From an uncultured Eubacteriales bacterium (GTDB lineage Bacteria; Bacillota; Clostridia; Oscillospirales; Oscillospiraceae): a stretch of DNA of 11,376 nt. The stretch covers positions 1 to 11,376 of the forward strand of contig USDP01000036.1 of assembly GCA_900553545.1 (NCBI GenBank), given 5' to 3'. Under the pieces are notes generated by a model. It saw only the letters and a program-made list of their open reading frames with translations. It was not told the DNA's origin and made no database searches. The position numbers and the translations under genes are program-made. The stretch's first letter is position 1. The number at the start of each line of letters is the position of its first letter. Of this stretch, positions 6,807 to 11,376 are shown piece after piece.

Positions 6807-6955
6807 GTCCTTTTGTTGTCTTTCTTTGGGTCCTTTTCAAAACTGTCGTATTCGCACAAATCCGGTCCCGTTTTCTGTGAAAATCCACCGAAACGCGCCC
6901 CGCTACCAACCGCAAGATCGGGGAGCAATAGATCTTCTTCGGCGAATTTTGAAGC

Positions 6956-8314
6956 TCAGTTCTTTAAACTCTGCATTGGGGCCGGGATACGTCCGCCGCG
7001 CGCGATAAAGTCCGCAGCCGAGGCGGTATGCACCGGCATGATCGGCGCGGAGCCGAGCAGGCCGCCGAACTCGACCGACTCCCCTACGCCCTTCCCCGGC
7101 ACGGGGATGAGGCGGATGGCCGTGGTCTTCGAGTTGACCATGCCAATGGCGGCCTCGTCGGCGAGGATGGCGGAGATGGTCTCCGCGCTTGTGTCGCCGG
7201 GGACGGCAATCATATCAAGGCCGACGGAGCAGACGCAGGTCATCGCCTCGAGTTTTTCGAGCGTCAGCACGCCGGACTGGGCCGCGGCGATCATGCCCTC
7301 GTCCTCCGAGACGGGGATGAACGCGCCGGAGAGTCCTCCAACCGAGCTGGAGGCCATCAGGCCGCCCTTTTTCACCGCGTCGTTCAGCAGCGCGAGCGCC
7401 GCCGTCGTCCCGTGGGTACCGCAGGTCTCGAGGCCCATTTCCTCCAGGATACGCGCGACGCTGTCGCCGACGGCGGGCGTCGGAGCCAGGGACAGGTCGA
7501 CCACGCCGAACGGCACGCCGAGGCGGCGCGACGCCTCCTGCGCGACGAGCTGACCCATGCGCGTGATGCGGAAAGCCGTTTTCTTGATCGTCTCGGCGAC
7601 TTCGTCAAACGGCGCACCCTTGACGCTTTGCAGGGCGTGATAGACGACGCCCGGGCCGGAGACGCCGACGTTGATGACGCGCTCTGCCTCGCCCACGCCA
7701 TGGAACGCGCCCGCCATGAAGGGGTTATCCTCGACGGCATTGCAGAAGATGACGAGCTTCGCGCAGCCGAAGCCGTCGCGCTCGCGCGTCAGCTCCGCCG
7801 CTTCCTTCACGATCTGCCCCATGCGGCGCACGGCGTTCATGTTGATGCCGGCCTTCGTCGTCGCAACGTTGACGCTTGCGCAGACGAGATCGGTCTCGGC
7901 CAGCGCGCGCGGGATGGCGGCCAGCAGCCGCCGGTCGCCCTCGGTGCAGCCCTTGTGGACGAGCGCGGAAAATCCGCCGATAAAGTCCACGCCGCAGGTC
8001 TTTGCCGCGGCGTCCATCGCCTTCGCGAAGGGGACATAGTCCTCCGTCTCGCTTGCCCCGGCGACGAGCGCAATGGGCGTGACGGAGATGCGCTTGTTGA
8101 CGATGGGGATGCCGAGCTCCCGCTCGATCTGGCAGCCGGTGGGCACGAGGTTTTCCGCCGAGCGGCAGATCTTGTCGTAAATTTTCTGCGCGCAGCGCTC
8201 CGCGTTCGGATCTGCGCAATCCAGCAGCGAGATCCCCATTGTGATGGTGCGGATGTCGAGATGCTGATGGTCGATCATATCGACCGTGGACATGATGTCA
8301 GAGTGATTCAGCAT
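6956..8314 (-). CDS. UPF0210 (DUF711) family protein
   Basis: A 452-residue protein matching the UPF0210/DUF711 family along its full length, including DIRTITMGISLLDCADP near the N-terminus, GVDFIGGFSALVHKG, ALAETDLVCASVNVATTK, NPFMAGAFHGVGEAE, and the ending GGRIPAPMQSLKN. Streptococcal homologues are very similar as I remember them. A structure of a pneumococcal member is known, but I know of no established reaction. I chose the ATG at 8314 because GAGGG precedes it at proper spacing and the family sequence begins there; the longer open frame to 8422 only runs antisense-like through the ACT gene. It lies 10 bases after the ACT-domain gene, a pairing conserved in Firmicutes that implies the two work together. 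Glycine-rich segments suggest ligand or cofactor binding, but that is inference. Confidence 0.9.
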   Translation of the reverse strand: MLNHSDIMSTVDMIDHQHLDIRTITMGISLLDCADPNAERCAQKIYDKICRSAENLVPTGCQIERELGIPIVNKRISVTPIALVAGASETEDYVPFAKAMDAAAKTCGVDFIGGFSALVHKGCTEGDRRLLAAIPRALAETDLVCASVNVATTKAGINMNAVRRMGQIVKEAAELTRERDGFGCAKLVIFCNAVEDNPFMAGAFHGVGEAERVINVGVSGPGVVYHALQSVKGAPFDEVAETIKKTAFRITRMGQLVAQEASRRLGVPFGVVDLSLAPTPAVGDSVARILEEMGLETCGTHGTTAALALLNDAVKKGGLMASSSVGGLSGAFIPVSEDEGMIAAAQSGVLTLEKLEAMTCVCSVGLDMIAVPGDTSAETISAILADEAAIGMVNSKTTAIRLIPVPGKGVGESVEFGGLLGSAPIMPVHTASAADFIARGGRIPAPMQSLKN

Positions 8315-8324
8315 GGCCCGTCCC

Positions 8325-8594
8325 TCAGATCGTGTGCATCGCGGAGAAGATGTCCTCGCGCTGGATGCGGATGGCGAGCTGCATTTCCTCGCCCTTGGCG
8401 GCGAGGCGGCGCTGGATCTCATCGAACGCAGGCGCGCCCTCGGTGCTCTTGACGAGCATGATCATCGTGAACGTGTGCTCCATGATGGTCTGGCTGATCT
8501 CGACGACGCTGATCTTCATTTCGGCAAGCAGCGTGCAGACCTCCGCGATGATGCCCACGCGGTCCGGCCCGACGACCGTGATGATTGCTTTCAT
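8325..8594 (-). CDS. ACT domain protein, UPF0237 family
   Basis: An 89-residue protein made of one ACT domain: MKAIITVVGPDRVGIIAEVC (residues 1-20) is the first strand and the ligand-contact loop, followed by LAEMKISVVEISQTIM and a second beta-alpha unit. ACT domains bind small ligands, often amino acids, at dimer interfaces. UPF0237 members of this size are stand-alone regulatory subunits. The start at 8594 has GGGAGGAC eight bases upstream, and upstream codons in frame would place the start inside the promoter region. Its stop is 10 bases before the UPF0210 start, so a co-translated sensor-effector pair is likely. A TATAGT box (8617-8622) lies upstream with no good -35. Confidence 0.92.
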   Translation of the reverse strand: MKAIITVVGPDRVGIIAEVCTLLAEMKISVVEISQTIMEHTFTMIMLVKSTEGAPAFDEIQRRLAAKGEEMQLAIRIQREDIFSAMHTI

Positions 8595-8626
8595 AATTTG
8601 TCCTCCCGAAAAATAGACTATAGCAG

Positions 8627-8653
8627 AAAAGGGCGTGCAGCGCACGCCCTTTT
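8627..8653. terminator. 12-bp perfect hairpin upstream of the ACT gene
   Basis: AAAAGGGCGTGC (8627-8638) pairs perfectly with 8642-8653 around a 3-base loop. The arms begin with A4 and end with T4 on both strands, so it looks like a bidirectional intrinsic terminator. It would stop read-through from the rnc side. It abuts the TATAGT box of the ACT gene, so it could also affect that promoter. Confidence 0.6.
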
Positions 8654-8697
8654 GCAGAGAAAACGAGGCTTTGCAGAGGCGGAACCTCTGGCGGTGA

Positions 8698-8728
8698 ACG
8701 TAGGAGCGGCCATTGGTCGCCCCTACGT
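8698..8728. repeat. GTAGGAGC/GCCCCTAC hairpin repeat
   Basis: ACGTAGGAGCGGCC (8698-8711) pairs with 8715-8728 at 12 of 14 positions around the loop ATT. It is a complete inverted repeat of the GTAGGGGC type and has no T-run. Confidence 0.65.
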
Positions 8729-8747
8729 TTAGAATCGTAGTGAACTC

Positions 8748-8770
8748 GTAGGGGCGGGCGTTGCCCGCCC
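8748..8770 (+). repeat. GTAGGGGC-type hairpin repeat
   Basis: GTAG precedes a perfect 8-bp stem, GGGCGGGC (8752-8759) with GCCCGCCC (8763-8770), around a 3-base loop. The outer motif matches the hairpins at 4677-4702 and 8913-8938, but the stem sequence differs. Confidence 0.65.
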
Positions 8771-8776
8771 GACAAT

Positions 8777-8838
8777 CCCTCCGTCAGCTTCGCTGACACC
8801 TCCCTTTACACAAGGGAGGCTTTTCCGCTGCGGCGGGG
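8777..8838 (+). repeat. Tandem hairpin module, copy 1
   Basis: The module consists of GTCAGC-TTC-GCTGAC (8783-8797), then CCTCCCTT-TACAC-AAGGGAGG (8799-8819), then the box TTTCCGCTGCGGCGGG (8822-8837). It shares this order and the final 16-base box exactly with copy 2, while the two stems differ in sequence. Confidence 0.65.
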
Positions 8839-8843
8839 ATTTC

Positions 8844-8910
8844 TCTCCCAGTCTGCGCAAAGCGCAGACAGCCCCCTCTTGGTAGAGGGGGCCTTTCCGC
8901 TGCGGCGGGA
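8844..8910 (+). repeat. Tandem hairpin module, copy 2
   Basis: The module consists of GTCTGCGC-AAA-GCGCAGAC (8851-8869), then GCCCCCTCT-TGGT-AGAGGGGGC (8871-8892), then TTTCCGCTGCGGCGGG (8894-8909). The identical box lies exactly 72 bases after that of copy 1. Both stems are perfect although their bases differ from copy 1, which points to a conserved structure. Confidence 0.65.
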
Positions 8911-8912
8911 AT

Positions 8913-8938
8913 GGGCCGATGAAGGCATCGGCCCCTAC
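8913..8938 (-). repeat. GTAGGGGC-type hairpin repeat, inverted copy
   Basis: Read on the minus strand it is GTAG plus GGGCCGAT-GCCTTC-ATCGGCCC. This matches the copy at 4677-4702 except for the loop and one stem pair, which is changed on both sides (C-G there, T-A here). Confidence 0.65.
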
Positions 8939-8965
8939 AAGCATACCTGTAAGACATACAGGCAC

Positions 8966-8991
8966 AAAAAAGGCCCCAGAGGGGCCTTTTT
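8966..8991 (-). terminator. Intrinsic terminator of the plsX-rnc operon
   Basis: An 11-bp stem (8967-8977 with 8981-8991) has a GGCCCC/GGGGCC core and a 3-base loop, with A and T runs at both ends. It lies 9 bases after the rnc stop. On the minus strand the U-run is TTTTTT. Confidence 0.9.
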
Positions 8992-9000
8992 CGTCAAATC

Positions 9001-9687
9001 TCAGATCTCGCCGGGGAACAGCGCCTCGATCGCGGCCTCTGCCGCGGCCTGCTCGGCGCGCTTTTTGCTGCTGCCGACGCCGCGGCCAACAGCCTTGCCG
9101 TTCAGCAGCACCTCGACCTCGAAATGCTTGTCGTGATCCGGGCCGGATTCGCCGGTCAGCTCATAGTGAATCTGCTGATCCTTCTTGCGCTGCACCAGCT
9201 CCTGAAACGCCGTCTTATAGTCAAAATTGCGCGGCCGGCCCTTCGGGATGTTCGACAGGATCAGCCGGTCGATGATCTCCTTCGCCGCGGCAAAGCCGCC
9301 GTCCATAAAGCTCGCCGCAATGACCGACTCCATCGCGTCCGACACGATCGAATCGCGCTTGCGTCCGCCGCCCTGCTCCTCGCCGTGGCCGAGCAGCAGA
9401 TAGCTCCCCAGCTCGATCGTCGCGGCGGCCTCGGCCAGATTGCGTTCGCAGACGAGGTCGGCGCGGATGCGCGTCAGCTCGCCCTCGGGCTTGTCCGGAT
9501 AGTTGCGGTACAGATAATCCGCCACCACAAAGCCCAGAATCGAGTCGCCCAAAAATTCAAGACGCTCGTTGTCCGGCAGATGCCGTTCGCGGTTTTCATT
9601 GGCATAAGAGCTGTGTGTCAGCGCGTTTTCCAGCAGCGCCTTATTTCGGAACGTATATCCAAGCCCCTGTTCAAGTTTCGTCAGCAT
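9001..9687 (-). CDS. rnc: Ribonuclease III
   Basis: This 228-residue protein has the two domains of bacterial RNase III. The endonuclease domain carries the signature NERLEFLGDS (residues 40-49, with E41, E44 and D48) and the second metal-site motif SDAMES (D117, E120). The double-stranded RNA binding domain runs from about residue 155, with the typical KRAEQAAAEAAIEAL at its end. It cuts double-stranded regions of rRNA precursors and other transcripts in the cytoplasm. I chose the ATG at 9687, preceded by AAGGAG at seven bases and giving the usual family N-terminus; a frame extending to 9720 would run further into plsX without support. The start overlaps the end of plsX by 17 bases, so translation is coupled. 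No smc or ftsY gene follows, unlike the common Firmicutes order. Confidence 0.95.
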   Translation of the reverse strand: MLTKLEQGLGYTFRNKALLENALTHSSYANENRERHLPDNERLEFLGDSILGFVVADYLYRNYPDKPEGELTRIRADLVCERNLAEAAATIELGSYLLLGHGEEQGGGRKRDSIVSDAMESVIAASFMDGGFAAAKEIIDRLILSNIPKGRPRNFDYKTAFQELVQRKKDQQIHYELTGESGPDHDKHFEVEVLLNGKAVGRGVGSSKKRAEQAAAEAAIEALFPGEI

Positions 9688-10714
9688 GCTCCAGCTCCTT
9701 CGGCACTGCCATCTTCTCAATGTTGTCCTGAATGTCCTGCGTGATGTTGGCCTCCACGGCGTTCACCGCCTGGCGCACCGCGTGATAGAACGCCAGCTCG
9801 TCCGACGAGCCGTGCGCCTTCACCACCGGCTTGCGCAGCCCGAGCAGGAGCGTCCCGCCCGTCTCGCGGTAGTCCATCTTCTTCTTGAAGTCCTGAATCC
9901 CGCTGCGGCAGGCCAGCGCGGCCAGCTTCGTCAGGAAGTTGCGCTTGAACATGTCCTTCATCATGCCGGACATGAACTTTGCCGTGCCCTCGATGGTCTT
10001 CAGCAGCACATTGCCGGAGAAGCCGTCCGCCACGACCACGTCCGCGCCGCCGAGCGGCACGTCCCGCGCCTCGATGTTGCCGATGAAGTGGATGTACCCG
10101 GCGTCGCCCGCCTTTTGCAGCAGCGGATAGACCGCCTTTTGCAGCTCGCCGCCCTTGCTGTCCTCCGTGCCGATGTTCAAAAGCGCCACGCGCGGCCGCT
10201 CCACGCCGAGCAGCTTCCGCGCGCAATACGATCCCATAAATGCGAATTGCAGCAGAAATTCCGGCGTGCAGTCCGCCGTCGCGCCGCAGTCGATGAGCAT
10301 GACGCTGCCTGTGGCCGTCGGGATAATCGGACCCATGGCCGCGCGGCGGATGCCCTTCACACGCCGCACCGTCAGCGTCGCCGCCGAGAGCAGCGCCCCC
10401 GTCGATCCGGCAGACACGAATGCGTCCCCGCCGCCGTCGCGCAGCATCTGCAAGCCGACAACCATCGAGGACTGCGGCTTCTTTTTCAGAACCGTCGCCG
10501 GGTCGTCGTGCATGTCGACGACATCGTCCGCATTCGCGATCTCCACGCCCTTCGGCAGCGTCTGGATCTGATGGTCGGCGAGGGCTTTGAGGATCTCCTC
10601 CCCGCGCCCGACGAGCACGACCTCCGTCCCCAGCGCCTCCGCCGCGCGGATCGCGCCGAGCGCCGCAGCCGCAGGCGCGTTGTCGCCGCCCATGGCGTCC
10701 ACTAAAATGCGCAT
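9671..10714 (-). CDS. plsX: Phosphate acyltransferase PlsX
   Basis: A 347-residue protein beginning MRILVDAMGGDNAP, the diagnostic PlsX N-terminus. Further matches include GSTGALLSAATLTVRRVKG and DGFSGNVLLKTIEGT. PlsX makes acyl-phosphate from acyl-ACP and phosphate, the donor that PlsY uses to start phosphatidic acid synthesis; it works at the inner face of the membrane. The start at 10714 has AAGGAGG six bases upstream. It begins 10 bases after the stop of the TrmFO-like frame and overlaps rnc by 17 bases, so the three are probably one operon. In many Firmicutes acpP (acyl carrier protein) lies between plsX and rnc; it is absent here. Confidence 0.95.
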   Translation of the reverse strand: MRILVDAMGGDNAPAAAALGAIRAAEALGTEVVLVGRGEEILKALADHQIQTLPKGVEIANADDVVDMHDDPATVLKKKPQSSMVVGLQMLRDGGGDAFVSAGSTGALLSAATLTVRRVKGIRRAAMGPIIPTATGSVMLIDCGATADCTPEFLLQFAFMGSYCARKLLGVERPRVALLNIGTEDSKGGELQKAVYPLLQKAGDAGYIHFIGNIEARDVPLGGADVVVADGFSGNVLLKTIEGTAKFMSGMMKDMFKRNFLTKLAALACRSGIQDFKKKMDYRETGGTLLLGLRKPVVKAHGSSDELAFYHAVRQAVNAVEANITQDIQDNIEKMAVPKELEHADET

Positions 10715-10724
10715 AATTGCCTCC

Positions 10725-11376
10725 TTACTTCATCGCATCGATGATGGCAAGCGACCGCTGCGCGATCGCCAGATTCTTGTTGGCCTTGCCCTTGACCCGG
10801 TAGCCGAGCGGACTCATAATGCCGAAATTAACGTTCATCGGCTGGAACGCGCCGATGCTCGTATCGGAGATGTAGAGCGCGAGCGCGCCGATGGCCGTCT
10901 CGCGCGGGAAGTCCGGGAGCGGCTCGCCCTTCGCCGCCATGGCCGCCGCCGCGAGATAGCCCGACGCGGTCGACTCCACGTAGCCCTCCACGCCGGTCAT
11001 CTGCCCGGCGAACGCGACCAGCGGATCGCGCCGGTCGGCATAATAGCGGTCGAGCAGGCGCGGGATCGCATAGTCCTCCAACTGTTCGTACGGCACGAGC
11101 GTCCATCCTTCGGCAGCGGAGGGCCATGCGTCGAGCGCGAGGCGGTGATACGCCGCGTGGAGGGTCTGGTGCGACAGCTGGTGTTTGGGCATACGGATCG
11201 TCCGCACCAGCCGGTAGGGAAGCGTGCCGAACATGTCGCGGAAGGGCGGGGCGGCGGCCAGCTCCGTGAAATCCAGCGGGCGGTCGCTCTCGATCGCCGG
11301 CAGGTCGTACAATCCCTGCCAAATGTCTCCTTCCGGTCTCCGCCGCAGGGCGATGCGTCCGCCGCATTCCAGATGG
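10725..11376 (-). CDS. Chimeric frame: MutY C-terminal domain joined to TrmFO C-terminus, partial
   Basis: The frame is open to the right window edge, so its start is missing; 216 residues are visible. The first ~110 look like the NUDIX-like 8-oxoG-recognition domain of the adenine glycosylase MutY: CGGRIALRRRPEGDIWQGLY, then PKHQLSHQTLHAAYHRL, and LEDYAIPRLLDRYY near 11072-11040. It resembles the Bacteroidota style of MutY, as far as I recall. From about 11036 on, the sequence is clearly TrmFO, the folate- and FAD-dependent tRNA U54 methyltransferase: FAGQMTGVEGYVES (11012-10971) and FQPMNVNFG near the C-terminus. MutY proteins normally end shortly after the PRLLDRYY-like segment, and TrmFO normally has a similar LLD-YY stretch just before FAGQ, so the join lies at a point where the two resemble each other. 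The TrmFO part lacks its FAD-binding N-terminus and could not work alone. The frame lies 10 bases before plsX. Confidence 0.75.
   Translation of the reverse strand, partial: HLECGGRIALRRRPEGDIWQGLYDLPAIESDRPLDFTELAAAPPFRDMFGTLPYRLVRTIRMPKHQLSHQTLHAAYHRLALDAWPSAAEGWTLVPYEQLEDYAIPRLLDRYYADRRDPLVAFAGQMTGVEGYVESTASGYLAAAAMAAKGEPLPDFPRETAIGALALYISDTSIGAFQPMNVNFGIMSPLGYRVKGKANKNLAIAQRSLAIIDAMK

Larger units (their letters stand above)
8595..9000. other. 406-base repeat-rich intergenic region, no gene
   Basis: Almost every part of this stretch folds into a short hairpin: 8627-8653, 8674-8690 (CAGAGG/CCTCTG), 8698-8728, 8748-8770, two tandem modules (8777-8910), 8913-8938, 8946-8962 (CCTGTA/TACAGG) and the rnc terminator. 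GTAGGGGC at 8748 and GCCCCTAC at 8931-8938 form matching inverted ends around a 191-base block. No plausible coding region was found. Confidence 0.75.

Noticed and set aside
4706..6880. A 724-codon open frame on the plus strand across the transketolase genes
   Set aside because: It is antisense to two well-recognised enzymes, its product is a low-complexity mix rich in D, H, R and L, and it arises from the GC-rich codon pattern of the opposite strand.
6689..6955. Terminator or riboswitch between UPF0210 and the transketolase operon
   Set aside because: Only weak stems are present (AAGATC/GATCTT at 6913-6935 without a T-run, and ACAGC/GCTGT at 6738-6753); no known riboswitch core is recognisable.
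8315..8422. Longer N-terminus for UPF0210, starting at 8422
   Set aside because: The extra residues are a serine/arginine-rich shadow of the ACT gene; family homology and the ribosome binding site support 8314.
7028..8452. A 474-codon plus-strand frame opposite UPF0210
   Set aside because: It is antisense to a conserved protein and has the same arginine/histidine/aspartate-rich shadow composition.
8698..8938. Possible CRISPR array in the repeat region
   Set aside because: The repeats are different hairpins without equal-length repeats or unique spacers, and no cas gene is near.
9688..9720. Longer N-terminus for RNase III, starting at 9720
   Set aside because: The eleven added residues are arginine/tryptophan-rich shadow of plsX, and AAGGAG is correctly placed only for the ATG at 9687.

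Overview
The window reads as a chromosomal segment from a GC-rich, Gram-positive gut clostridium, most likely Oscillospiraceae (Bacillota). That placement is inferred from four things: strong AGGAGG-type ribosome binding sites, a transketolase split into two genes, the UPF0237/UPF0210 gene pair, and short GTAGGGGC-type hairpin repeats between genes that I associate with this family. No database search was possible. Every supported gene lies on the minus strand, so transcription runs from high to low coordinates. No rRNA, tRNA, CRISPR array, transposase or phage gene is visible.

Layout from high to low coordinates. (1) 11376-9001: an open frame entering from the window edge, then plsX and rnc, packed as one operon and closed by a strong terminator at 8966-8991. 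The edge frame is a chimera: its first ~110 visible residues look like the C-terminal NUDIX-like domain of the adenine glycosylase MutY, and its last ~105 are the C-terminus of the tRNA methyltransferase TrmFO. (2) 9000-8595: a 406-base stretch without a gene, filled with hairpin repeats, including two diverged tandem modules. (3) 8594-6956: a small ACT-domain protein (UPF0237) followed 10 bases later by UPF0210/DUF711, a conserved pair of unknown function. (4) 6688-4895: the N- and C-terminal halves of transketolase, 3 bases apart, with a promoter upstream and a 12-bp-stem terminator downstream. (5) 4894-4526: a second repeat-bearing intergenic region. (6) 4525-3236: a CPA2-type cation:proton antiporter with its own promoter and a terminator. 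(7) 3099-2236: a metallo-beta-lactamase-fold hydrolase closed by a terminator. (8) 2162-252: a MarR-family regulator and a MATE efflux pump, driven by a fully consensus sigma-70-type promoter that carries two copies of a 14-bp operator. (9) 86-1: the first 28 codons of a lipoprotein gene with its own promoter and a tandem direct repeat that resembles a response-regulator site.

Functionally the segment mixes housekeeping (phospholipid initiation, RNA processing, pentose phosphate pathway), ion homeostasis and a self-contained drug-efflux module. The two observations most worth following are the MutY/TrmFO junction, which is either a real fusion or decay event or an assembly chimera, and the hairpin repeats, whose copies change both sides of the stem together.
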